A DNA stretch of 64,000 nt, from NCBI GenBank assembly GCA_052148435.1, contig JBKQIF010000039.1, positions 1 through 64,000 on the forward strand, written 5' to 3'. Of the stretch, positions 37,781 through 45,834 are shown piece by piece. Origin of the DNA: JBEKYD01 sp052148435. Lineage in GTDB: Bacteria; Acidobacteriota; Terriglobia; Bryobacterales; Bryobacteraceae. Both the position numbers and the translations under genes were made by a program. The notes under the pieces are model-generated. The model did not search any database. It was given only the letters and a program-made list of their open reading frames with translations, and was not told where the DNA came from. The first letter of the stretch is position 1. Each line of letters begins with the position of its first letter.

Positions 37781-40468
37781 CTATTCGGCGCGGAGCATCG
37801 TGACCGGGTCGATTCGCACGGCGCGAACCACCGCCGGCAGCGCGGCCAGAATCGCCGCTGCCAGGATGGTCAGCGACGGCAGCACCAGCATTCCCGGATC
37901 GGTGGGCCTGACTTGATAAAGCAGCGTCGAGAGGTACGGCACCGACGCCATGCCGAGCGCGAATCCCGCGAGCGCTCCCGCGGCCACCATTGAGAAGGCC
38001 TCAACGGTTACCCGCCGCGCGATGTCGCCGGCTTGAGCGCCGATCGCCATGCGGATACCGATTTCGCGGCGCCGTTCCAGCACCGAGTAGTCGAGCACGC
38101 CATACAACCCGATACCCGCAAGCAGCAGCGCCACCACCGCGAAGAACAGCGCGAGCATCGCCAGCAGCCGCTCGCGAACCGTCTGCGCCCGTACCAGATC
38201 CTCCTGCGTACGGATGTTGCCGACGCGGAATTCGGGCCGTGCCCGCGTCACTTCCCGGCGCAGGACGGACGCCAGCGCGAGTGGGTTCGGACCGGATGTG
38301 CGCACCACGAACGTCCCCTGATCGATCGGCCGCAGCTCGCCCTTCACGCCGGCCGATGGAAACGGAAAATATGCCTGGGGCACGATCGGATCATGGATGT
38401 CGCGGTAAACGGCATCGCGGACCAATCCCACCACCTCACAGGGAATGCGCTTGCCCTGAAAGACCATCATGTCGAAAGACCTTCCAATCGGGTCCTCACC
38501 ATGGAAGAACTCCTTCGCAAAAGTTTCGTTGACGATTGCCACGCCCGGATACGTATCGCCGGGGCGGAAGTCTCTGCCCCCGATAAAAGGAATCTTCATC
38601 GCCTCCGCCCATCCGGGCGAGACACTCAGAAAGAAGGCCAGAACCCCGTTTGGCGCCGCGCCATTAACCGAAACCCAGTTGTTCCACGATCCTCCGCCGA
38701 GCAGCGCCCAACGAGCCAGCCCGACCTTCTCAACGCCAGGCAGCGTTCGGAGATGTTCGGCTACCTGGTCCCAGAAGGCCGGAGGCTCGGGACGTTGCGC
38801 CACGGTATCGAGCGTGAGCACCCGTTCGGCCGAGAAGCCGGTGGGCCGGTTGGAAAGGCGATCGAACGTAGCCACAAAGAGCCCGGCTACGAAGAGCACC
38901 AGAAAACAGAAGGCCACCTGGACGGCGATCAGGCTGTGCATCAGGCGCCGCCGCGCGTGCGGGTCCGACCCGCCCCGCAGCGTCGTCATGGGCTTGATGC
39001 CGGAGGCCCGCAATGCCGGCGCCAGCCCGAACAACAAGGTAACGCCCAGCGTCAGCGCCAGCCCGAATCCCAGCACCCGCCAGTCGGCCGGCAGCGCCAG
39101 CCGCGCCGGGTTATCCGGCGGATTGATCCGGCTCACCACGAACGGCGCCGACCACCACGCGAACAGCCCGCCCGCCGCGGCCGCCAGGAACCCAAGCACC
39201 GCGCTCTCCCCCAGCACCAGTTGCACCAGCCGCCATCGTCCCGCCCCGATCGAGATGCGCAGCGCCATCTCCCGCGCCCGAGCCGCCGCCTGCGCCGTCA
39301 TCAGGTTGGCGACATTGGCGCACGCAATCAACAGCACCAGCCCCACCAGCACGCCCAAAGCCGCCAGCCCGCGGCGGTAATCGGCCTGCAAACCGGAAGT
39401 ACCCGCCGCGGCCGGATCGAGCACGACTTTCTGGCCCAGGAATTTAGCAATGTCCTGTTTGCTCCAGCCGATGAGGCCCTTCATCCGGTTCTCTTCGAAG
39501 GCAAGAGATGTCGCGTTGAGTTTGGCGCGAACCGGTTCCACGGCAATCCCGGGATTCAGCGACGCCAATGTGCGCATCCAGCTCCAATCGTCGTGGACCG
39601 CCCCTGGATGCATCATGGTGGGCAGGAAGATGTCGGTGACCGTGCCCGTTTCGGTGCCCGTGAACGGCCGCGCAGCGACTCCCACAATTTCGTAAACGTT
39701 GTCGCCCGCGCCCGGTCCCGCAAACAGCTCCTTGCTGCCCAACCGAAACTTGCGTCCGACCGCGTTCGGGTCCGCGCCGAAACGCCGCTTCCAATAGTCG
39801 TAGGAAATCACCGCGTAGGGATGCGCGCCCGGTTTGAGGTCGTCGTTTTCGGTGAACAGGCGCCCCAGCGCCGCCCGCAGCCCGAACGCGCCGAACATCC
39901 ACCCCGAAACGTATTGCAGGTGCGCTTTCTCCATTTCCTGGTCGGTCCGGTAGGTCACGTCCACCCGCTCGGCGTAGGAAACGGCAATCAGTTCGGCCTG
40001 CCCTTTCACCGCGGCGCGCATCTGCCGGAACGACGGATAGGCCCAGCCATCGAAGCTCGCGGGCTTGCCGTCGGGGAGGGTGACGTGGCGCGCAAGATCG
40101 TAGAGCCGGTCCGCATTCGCCACCGGCAACGGCCGCAGCAGCAGGGCGTCGATCAGCCGGAATGCCGCCGTGGAGGCCCCAATCGCCAGGCCCAGCGACA
40201 ATATCGCCGCCGCCGAAGTCACCTTATTCTTCTTGAGCTGCCGCCAGCCGAAGACCACGTCGGCGCGCAGCGAATCGAGCCAGGGCACCAGCCGGATTTC
40301 GCGGCTCTCTTCGCGACGCCGCAGCCGGGAGCCGAACGCCCGCCGGGCTTCGGCCGGATCGCGGCCCCGCTCCACCGCTTCCGTCAGGTGGGACTCGAGC
40401 TCTTCGTCGATCTCGCGGCTCAAATGATCGCCGCGCCATACGTTTCGGGTTCGCGACCACAATGACAT
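37781..40468 (-). CDS. ADOP-type ABC transporter permease (MacB/FtsX-like)
   Basis: An 895-residue membrane protein with the layout of acidobacterial ADOP permeases. A cytoplasmic N-terminal region (~1-75, HLSREIDEELESHL) is followed by a TM helix, a large periplasmic MacB-core domain (~110-340), three TM helices with an FtsX domain, a second periplasmic domain (~530-740) and three terminal TM helices with a second FtsX domain (RRREIGIRMAIGAQ). It lacks an ATPase domain and must use a separate ATP-binding subunit. It starts one base after the padR-like gene stop. Such pairs are multiplied in Acidobacteriota; substrate unknown. Confidence 0.95.
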   Translation of the reverse strand: MSLWSRTRNVWRGDHLSREIDEELESHLTEAVERGRDPAEARRAFGSRLRRREESREIRLVPWLDSLRADVVFGWRQLKKNKVTSAAAILSLGLAIGASTAAFRLIDALLLRPLPVANADRLYDLARHVTLPDGKPASFDGWAYPSFRQMRAAVKGQAELIAVSYAERVDVTYRTDQEMEKAHLQYVSGWMFGAFGLRAALGRLFTENDDLKPGAHPYAVISYDYWKRRFGADPNAVGRKFRLGSKELFAGPGAGDNVYEIVGVAARPFTGTETGTVTDIFLPTMMHPGAVHDDWSWMRTLASLNPGIAVEPVRAKLNATSLAFEENRMKGLIGWSKQDIAKFLGQKVVLDPAAAGTSGLQADYRRGLAALGVLVGLVLLIACANVANLMTAQAAARAREMALRISIGAGRWRLVQLVLGESAVLGFLAAAAGGLFAWWSAPFVVSRINPPDNPARLALPADWRVLGFGLALTLGVTLLFGLAPALRASGIKPMTTLRGGSDPHARRRLMHSLIAVQVAFCFLVLFVAGLFVATFDRLSNRPTGFSAERVLTLDTVAQRPEPPAFWDQVAEHLRTLPGVEKVGLARWALLGGGSWNNWVSVNGAAPNGVLAFFLSVSPGWAEAMKIPFIGGRDFRPGDTYPGVAIVNETFAKEFFHGEDPIGRSFDMMVFQGKRIPCEVVGLVRDAVYRDIHDPIVPQAYFPFPSAGVKGELRPIDQGTFVVRTSGPNPLALASVLRREVTRARPEFRVGNIRTQEDLVRAQTVRERLLAMLALFFAVVALLLAGIGLYGVLDYSVLERRREIGIRMAIGAQAGDIARRVTVEAFSMVAAGALAGFALGMASVPYLSTLLYQVRPTDPGMLVLPSLTILAAAILAALPAVVRAVRIDPVTMLRAE

Positions 40469-40469
40469 A

Positions 40470-40799
40470 TCAGGCCATCCTCAGTACGCGGTTCACCGCC
40501 GAAGTCACCGTCCGCCAGCGCGACTCTTCCGCCGCGAGTTGCTTCGCGCCCGCCGCCGTCAGTTCATAAATGCGCGCCCGCCGCCCGGTTTCCTTCGTGA
40601 TCCATTCGGCGGAAATCCAGCCGGCCTGCTCCATCCGGTGCAGCGCGGGATAGAGCGAGCCTTCCTCGGCGCGAAGGATTTCACCGGACATGTCCTCGAT
40701 CGCCGACATAATGGCATAGCCATGAAGGCCGGGCCGGCGCGAGAGGATTTTCAGGACGAGAAGATCGAGCGATCCTTGCAGCGAGTCGGTTTTGGGCAT
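40470..40799 (-). CDS. PadR-family transcriptional regulator
   Basis: A 109-residue protein with a PadR winged helix: GSLDLLVLKILSRRPGLHGYAIMSAI, SLYPALHRMEQAGWI and RRARIYELTAAGAKQL. It lies immediately before the ADOP permease gene (1-nt spacing), an arrangement in which PadR normally represses its own operon. A CAGACGTCTG palindrome overlapping a TATACT hexamer lies 12-30 nt upstream of the start. The ligand is unknown. Confidence 0.95.
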   Translation of the reverse strand: MPKTDSLQGSLDLLVLKILSRRPGLHGYAIMSAIEDMSGEILRAEEGSLYPALHRMEQAGWISAEWITKETGRRARIYELTAAGAKQLAAEESRWRTVTSAVNRVLRMA

Positions 40800-40810
40800 A
40801 TTCAGACTTC

Positions 40811-40836
40811 TTAGTATACAGACGTCTGAGTATCGA
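40811..40836 (-). promoter_or_regulatory. Candidate PadR operator overlapping the -10 region
   Basis: A perfect 10-bp palindrome CAGACGTCTG (40819-40828) is flanked by AGTAT on both sides (40813-40817 and 40829-40833), giving AGTATACAGACGTCTGAGTAT. Read on the minus strand, TATACT would serve as a -10 hexamer for the padR-ADOP operon. This position suits autorepression; the -35 is not clear. Confidence 0.45.
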
Positions 40837-41396
40837 AAGCGTTAGGGCAATCCGAAACAATGGAAGAGCCCCGTAGGTTGACAGAATTAGCGAAATGTTC
40901 TGCCAGAATTCTTGAAAAAACGTGCCACCGTTAATGAAATGAAAAGATCCTATCGTAGCCGCGGCTCAAGGCTCCCGCGGGAGTATCGTTCAGAGAGTTA
41001 TTGTCGGCTGCATGGCGGATACTGCCGGATTGTCGCAAATTGAGTTTGTCTGGTGGTCCCCCCCGGAGGCGAGGCCCGCTGCCGTGCGCAGTGATGAACC
41101 TTCTTCGGTCACAGGCATTTTCTCGCTGAAAATAAACCGCTTACGTGTTCCATCCAGCGGCTCCTGTTCTATCCTGGTGGCGGGAGATCGATGTCATCGC
41201 AGCTCATTGTTTTTCGCCGCCGCGAACCGCGCACCGGAGCTGCGCACCGAAAAATACCGAACGAAGCCATTTTCTGCCGCAACCAGTGGAAAACAAAGCA
41301 CTCCAGGTTCGTTTTGCCAACCCGCCTGGGCCCCGGCGAAGGGCCATTTGGGGCCCGGCCCTTGTGACGGCTCGGCGCCGGAAGCCCTGCGCTAAA
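40837..41396. other. 560-nt intergenic region upstream of hslV
   Basis: Divergent region between the PadR operon and hslVU. It is less GC-rich in its left half (poly-A tracts around 40915-40945). Short plus-strand frames (e.g. 41012-41395) lack coding character. A CCGCGGCTCAAGGCTCCCGCGG near-palindrome occurs at about 40961-40982. No sigma-32-type heat-shock promoter could be assigned with confidence. Confidence 0.4.
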
Positions 41397-41954
41397 ATGA
41401 GGTTGCTCAAAAAAATGACAACCAGGATACGCTCAACGACGGTGCTTTGCGTGCGCCGCGATAACAAGGTGGTGATGGCGGGCGACGGGCAGGTGACGTT
41501 GGGCTCGGAAATCATCAAAGCTTCGGCGCGCAAGATCCGGCGCCTCTATAATGACAAGATCTTGGCCGGTTTCGCCGGCTCCACGGCGGATGCCTTCGCG
41601 CTCTTCTCCCGCTTCGAAACCAAGCTCGAACAATTCAATGGCAACCTGGCGCGCTCGGTGGTGGAACTGGCCAAGGAGTGGCGTACCGACCGCGCCCTGC
41701 GTCATCTGGAAGCTCTGTTGCTGGTCGCCGATGCCGCCAGCACCTACCTGGTGAGCGGCAACGGCGACGTGATCGAGCCCGACGAGGGCATAGCCGCCAT
41801 CGGTTCCGGCGGCCCGTTCGCCCTCGCCGCCGCCACCGCGCTGATGCAGAATACCAAAATGTCGGCTCGCCACATCGCCGAACAGGCCATGAAGATCGCC
41901 GGCAAAATCTGTATTTATACCAACGACAATTTCACCTTCGAGGAGCTCGAGTAG
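41397..41954 (+). CDS. hslV: ATP-dependent protease subunit HslV
   Basis: A proteasome-beta-type peptidase of 185 residues from ATG 41397, or 179 from ATG 41415; neither has a strong ribosome site. Conserved blocks include TTVLCVRRDNKVVMAGDGQVTLG, RRLYNDKILAGFAGSTADAF, KEWRTDRALRHLEALL and IAIGSGGPFALAAA-type glycine loop. The catalytic N-terminal Thr equivalent to Thr1 of E. coli HslV is the first T of TTVLC, preceded by ...RIRS. A 7- or 13-residue propeptide must therefore be removed, unlike in E. coli where only Met is cleaved. It forms a dodecamer capped by HslU, encoded 2 nt downstream. Confidence 0.95.
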   Translation: MRLLKKMTTRIRSTTVLCVRRDNKVVMAGDGQVTLGSEIIKASARKIRRLYNDKILAGFAGSTADAFALFSRFETKLEQFNGNLARSVVELAKEWRTDRALRHLEALLLVADAASTYLVSGNGDVIEPDEGIAAIGSGGPFALAAATALMQNTKMSARHIAEQAMKIAGKICIYTNDNFTFEELE

Positions 41955-41956
41955 CC

Positions 41957-43315
41957 ATGGTCATCTATCTGCCAGGCCAATCGGACGACGAAGCGCCGCT
42001 CCTCGACGAGTTGACGCCACGGGAAATCGTTCGCGAGTTGGACAAACACGTGATCGGCCAGACCGATGCCAAACGCGCCGTCGCCATCGCCTTGCGCAAC
42101 CGCATCCGCCGCCAGAAGCTCGCGCCCGAGATGGCCGAAGAGGTGATGCCCAAAAATATTCTCATGATCGGCCCCACCGGCGTGGGCAAAACCGAGCTGG
42201 CGCGCCGCCTGGCCAAACTTTCCAATTCGCCGTTTCTGAAGGTGGAAGCCAGCAAATTCACCGAGGTCGGCTATGTCGGCCGCGACGTGGAGTCCATGAT
42301 TCGCGATCTCGTCGACATCGCCATCGACATGGTGCGCGAGGAACGGCTGGACGAAGTGGCCGACCGCGCCGAACTGAACGCCGAGGAGCGCCTGCTGGAT
42401 CTGCTCATGCCGCCCCAGCCCGAGCCCAGCGAAAGCGTGGACCGCACCCGCGAGAAGCTGCGCGAGCGCCTGCGGGAAGGCAAGCTGGACGAGCGACTGG
42501 TCGAGATCGACGTCAAGGACCGCGGCCCCTCGTTGGAAATCTCCACCAACGCCGGCATCGAAGAGATGGGCATCAATCTGAAGGACATGCTGCCCAATCT
42601 CTTCAACCAGAAGACGCGGCGCCGTAAAATGCGCGTGGCCGAAGCGCTCGATTACCTGGTGCAGGAAGAAGAGCAGAAGCTGATCGATATGGACCAGGTG
42701 ACGCGCCAGGCGCTGGAACGCGTCGAATCGAACGGCATCATTTTTCTGGACGAGATCGATAAAATCGCCGGCCGCGAAACCGGCCACGGACCGGACGTGA
42801 GCCGCGAAGGCGTGCAGCGCGACATTTTGCCTATCGTGGAAGGCACCACCGTCAATACCCGCCACGGCTTTTTGCGCACCGACCACATTCTGTTCATCGC
42901 CGCGGGCGCCTTCCACGTCTCCAAGCCCAGCGACATGATCCCCGAATTGCAGGGCCGCTTCCCCATTCGCGTCGAGCTCAAATCGCTCACCGTGGAAGAC
43001 TTCATCCGCATTTTGAAGGAGCCGAAGAACGCCCTGTCGAAGCAGTACACCGCCCTGCTCGAAACCGAGGGCATCAAGCTCACCCTGACCGACGATGCGC
43101 TCGAGGAAGTGGCCCGCTTCGCCGCCCAGGTGAACCAGTCGTCCGAAAATATCGGCGCCCGCCGCCTCCACACTATCATGGAAAAACTGCTGGAAGAGAT
43201 TTCCTTCGAGGGCCCCGACCTGAAAAAGAAAAACGTCAAGGTCGACGCCGTTTACGTCCGCAAGCAGCTTTCCGATATCGTCAAGGACCAGGATCTGAGC
43301 CGATACATTCTGTAG
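41957..43315 (+). CDS. hslU: ATP-dependent protease ATPase subunit HslU
   Basis: A 452-residue AAA+ unfoldase starting 2 nt after hslV. Signatures: ELTPREIVRELDKHVIGQ at the N-terminus, Walker A GPTGVGKTE, FTEVGYVGRDVESMIRDL, the I domain (~110-240), Walker B IIFLDEIDKIA, sensor ELQGRFPIRVEL, and the C-terminus ending LSRYIL, whose tail inserts into HslV to activate it. It unfolds substrates and feeds them to HslV. Length and motifs are normal. Confidence 0.98.
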   Translation: MVIYLPGQSDDEAPLLDELTPREIVRELDKHVIGQTDAKRAVAIALRNRIRRQKLAPEMAEEVMPKNILMIGPTGVGKTELARRLAKLSNSPFLKVEASKFTEVGYVGRDVESMIRDLVDIAIDMVREERLDEVADRAELNAEERLLDLLMPPQPEPSESVDRTREKLRERLREGKLDERLVEIDVKDRGPSLEISTNAGIEEMGINLKDMLPNLFNQKTRRRKMRVAEALDYLVQEEEQKLIDMDQVTRQALERVESNGIIFLDEIDKIAGRETGHGPDVSREGVQRDILPIVEGTTVNTRHGFLRTDHILFIAAGAFHVSKPSDMIPELQGRFPIRVELKSLTVEDFIRILKEPKNALSKQYTALLETEGIKLTLTDDALEEVARFAAQVNQSSENIGARRLHTIMEKLLEEISFEGPDLKKKNVKVDAVYVRKQLSDIVKDQDLSRYIL

Positions 43316-43347
43316 CGGCCGGCGCACGGCAATCGGTTTTCCATTCG

Positions 43348-44490
43348 ATGAAATTCAAAACCTTATCCATCCACGCCGGCCATCGCAGCGGCGATCACCA
43401 GGGCGCGGTGACGACGCCCATCTACCAGACTTCCACCTTTGCGTTCCGCGGCGTCAACCAGCCCGGCCCGTTCGACTACTCTCGCAGCGGCAATCCCACC
43501 CGCAAGGTACTGGAAGAATGCCTGGCGGCGCTCGAAGGAGGCGCCGCCGGATTCGCTTTCGGCACGGGCATGGCGGCCGAAACGACCCTGCTGATGTTAT
43601 TCCAGTCTGGCGATACCATCCTGGTGCATAACGACCTGTACGGCGGCACTTATCGTCTGTTCGAAACCGCCTTCCGGAGCAAGGGGATTCGCGCCCGCTA
43701 CATCGACTTGCGGGATAGCGGCGGCCTCGAAGCCGCGCTGGCGGAAGGCGCTGCGGCGGTATGGATCGAGTCGCCCACCAATCCCCTGATGAACCTGGTG
43801 GATTTGAAGCAAACGGCGGATGCGGCCCACCGGCACGGCGCCCTGGCCATCTGCGATAACACCTTTCTCTCGCCCTATTTTCAGCGCCCGTTGCAATTCG
43901 GAGTCGACATCGTGGTTCACTCCACCACCAAGTACATCAACGGCCATTCCGACGTAGTCGGCGGCGCGGCCATTGTGAATCGTCCGGATCTGGCCGAGCG
44001 CATCGGCTTTCTGCAAAACGCTCTGGGCACCTGCGCCGGGCCGCAAGACTGTTTTCTGGTGCTGCGAGGCATCAAAACGCTGGCCCTGCGGATGGAAGAG
44101 CACAACCGCAATGCCCTGGCCGTCGCCCAATGGCTCAGCCGCCACCCGAAAATCGAGTCTGTGCTCCACCCCGGCCTCGAATCGCATCCCCAGCACCGGC
44201 TGGCGCTCCAACAAATGCGCGGCTATGGAGGAACCTTCTCCTTTCGCGTTGGAGGCGGCCAGGAGGCCGTATTCCGAATGCTGGCCGGCGTGCGTATCTT
44301 CACGCTGGCCGAGTCGCTGGGCGGAGTGGAGTCGCTCATCGAACACCCCATCACCATGACTCATGCCTCCGTGCCCGAAGAGTTTCGCCAGCGCATGGGA
44401 CTCTCGCCTAACCTGATCCGCATTTCGGTAGGGTTGGAAGACCTGGACGACCTGCTCGACGACTTAAGCGTGGCTCTGGAGCGGGTGTAA
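43348..44490 (+). CDS. PLP-dependent trans-sulfuration enzyme (cystathionine gamma-synthase/lyase type)
   Basis: A 380-residue protein of the Cys/Met metabolism PLP family. It starts FKTLSIHAGHRSGDHQGAV, has the phenolic-ring loop YSRSGNPTRKVLEECLAALE, the Asp of AICDNTF, the PLP Lys in HSTTKYINGHSDVVGGA, and the C-terminal SLGGVESLIEHP. Cystathionine gamma-synthase, gamma-lyase and beta-lyase share these motifs, so the exact reaction is not resolved; the sequence favours a gamma-synthase/lyase. It lies 32 nt downstream of hslU and ends in a repeat-rich convergent spacer. Confidence 0.92.
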   Translation: MKFKTLSIHAGHRSGDHQGAVTTPIYQTSTFAFRGVNQPGPFDYSRSGNPTRKVLEECLAALEGGAAGFAFGTGMAAETTLLMLFQSGDTILVHNDLYGGTYRLFETAFRSKGIRARYIDLRDSGGLEAALAEGAAAVWIESPTNPLMNLVDLKQTADAAHRHGALAICDNTFLSPYFQRPLQFGVDIVVHSTTKYINGHSDVVGGAAIVNRPDLAERIGFLQNALGTCAGPQDCFLVLRGIKTLALRMEEHNRNALAVAQWLSRHPKIESVLHPGLESHPQHRLALQQMRGYGGTFSFRVGGGQEAVFRMLAGVRIFTLAESLGGVESLIEHPITMTHASVPEEFRQRMGLSPNLIRISVGLEDLDDLLDDLSVALERV

Positions 44491-44512
44491 GAGACTGGAG
44501 TTACTGCATTTC

Positions 44513-44573
44513 CCACAGGCTAAAGCCCGTGCCACCATGCTGGCAGCAGGTGGCACAGACTTTAGTCTGTGCC
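44513..44573. repeat. Short dispersed repeat with hairpins between convergent genes
   Basis: GGCTAAAGCCCGTGCCACC (44518-44536) followed by GCTGGCAGCAG recurs at 63826-63855. It is followed by a perfect 10-bp stem GGCACAGACT/AGTCTGTGCC with TT loop (44552-44573). Lying between two convergent stop codons, the hairpin may act as a bidirectional terminator. Confidence 0.6.
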
Positions 44574-44582
44574 GGTTATGAC

Positions 44583-45740
44583 CTACCGCGCCGAAAACCG
44601 GTACACCGTGGTGGTGTGATAAGTCGCGCCGGGCAGCAGCGTGGTGGAAGGAAACGCCGCGTGATTGGGTGAATCCGGGAAATGCTGGGTTTCCATGCAG
44701 AATGCGTCGCGACGGCCGTAGGCAATGCCGCCTTTGCCTTTGACCGCGCCGTCCAGAAAATTGCCGGTGTAGAACTGCAGGCCGGGCTCGGCGGTGAGCA
44801 CTTCGAGCACGCGCCCGGAAGTTGGCTCGTACACTTCAGCCGCTTTCACCAATCCCGCCGCCGTGCGGTTCACCACCCAATTGTGGTCGTAGCCCTTGCC
44901 GTAGACCAGTTGCTGGTCCTTCTGTTCGATCCGCGCTCCGATGGCGGTGGACTTGGTGAAGTCGAACGGCGTCCCCTTTACCGGGCGCAGTTCGCCGGTG
45001 GGAATCAAGGTGGAGTCCACCGGAGTGAAGCGATCGGCCAGGATGGTGACCTCGTGGTTCAGGATGCTGCCGCTGCCGGCTCCTGCCAGGTTGAAGTACG
45101 AATGGTTGGTCAGGTTGACCACGGTGGGCTTGTCGGTAGTAGCCCAATACTCGATGCGCAGTTCGTTGTGGTCGGTGAGGGTGTAGGTAACTTTGGCCGA
45201 AAGCGCGCCGGGGAAACCTTCCTCGCCGTCCTGGCTGACGTAGGTGAGCTCGATGGCGGGGCTGGCGCCGCTGACGATTCTGGCCTTCCACACCTTCTTG
45301 TTGAATCCTTGCGGGCCGCCATGCAGGGTGTTGGGGCCGTCGTTCTTCGGCAGCGTGCAGGTCTTGCCGTCCAGCGTAAATTGGCCGTGCGCAATACGGT
45401 TGCCGTAGCGGCCGATCAACGCGCCGAAGAACAAGGTCTGGTGCACATAGCCATCGAGGGTGTCCATTCCGAGGACTACATCCGCGAACGCGCCCTTTCG
45501 GTCCGGCGCGGTCAGTGACGCCACGGCGCCGCCGTAGGTCAGGATGTGGGCTTCCATGCCGTGGGCGTTCTTCAGAACGTACGCGTCCACGGGCGTGCCA
45601 TCGGGCATTTTTCCAAACGGCTGTTGGGTCACTGCGGGGTTTCCTTTCTTGGGTGGCGGCGTTTTCGACGGCATCTGGGCCAGCGCGGCCGACGCCAACA
45701 GGCATGCCAACAAGGCACTCCACGAACGGCTTGGTCTCAT
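44583..45740 (-). CDS. Secreted aldose 1-epimerase (galactose mutarotase)
   Basis: The start at 45740 gives 385 residues with a signal peptide (MRPSRSWSALLACLLASAALA). The GalM domain has QPFGKMPDGTPVDAYVLKN at its start, IGRYGNRIAHGQFTLDG, NTLHGGPQGFNKKVW, VVNLTNHSYFNLAG with the catalytic His, YDHNWV and TAEPGLQFYTGNFLDG with the catalytic Glu region. It interconverts alpha and beta anomers of hexoses, here probably in the periplasm. Longer in-frame extensions upstream lack coding character. Confidence 0.94.
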   Translation of the reverse strand: MRPSRSWSALLACLLASAALAQMPSKTPPPKKGNPAVTQQPFGKMPDGTPVDAYVLKNAHGMEAHILTYGGAVASLTAPDRKGAFADVVLGMDTLDGYVHQTLFFGALIGRYGNRIAHGQFTLDGKTCTLPKNDGPNTLHGGPQGFNKKVWKARIVSGASPAIELTYVSQDGEEGFPGALSAKVTYTLTDHNELRIEYWATTDKPTVVNLTNHSYFNLAGAGSGSILNHEVTILADRFTPVDSTLIPTGELRPVKGTPFDFTKSTAIGARIEQKDQQLVYGKGYDHNWVVNRTAAGLVKAAEVYEPTSGRVLEVLTAEPGLQFYTGNFLDGAVKGKGGIAYGRRDAFCMETQHFPDSPNHAAFPSTTLLPGATYHTTTVYRFSAR

Positions 45741-45834
45741 GACTCCCCATGGTAAGCGATAACACCGAACGGTGGGGCGCCGGCCCGCGGTGCGGCATTT
45801 TGTATCGCGCACGCCGGTTATAGTGGAAAGACAG

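Noticed and set aside
38033..40465. An 810-codon plus-strand ORF opposite the ADOP permease
   Set aside because: The minus-strand permease is complete with expected TM layout; the opposite frame is His/Arg/Gln-rich noise.
41012..41395. A 127-codon plus-strand ORF upstream of hslV
   Set aside because: No motif, biased composition, and it overlaps the region of the hslV promoter; no ribosome site seen.
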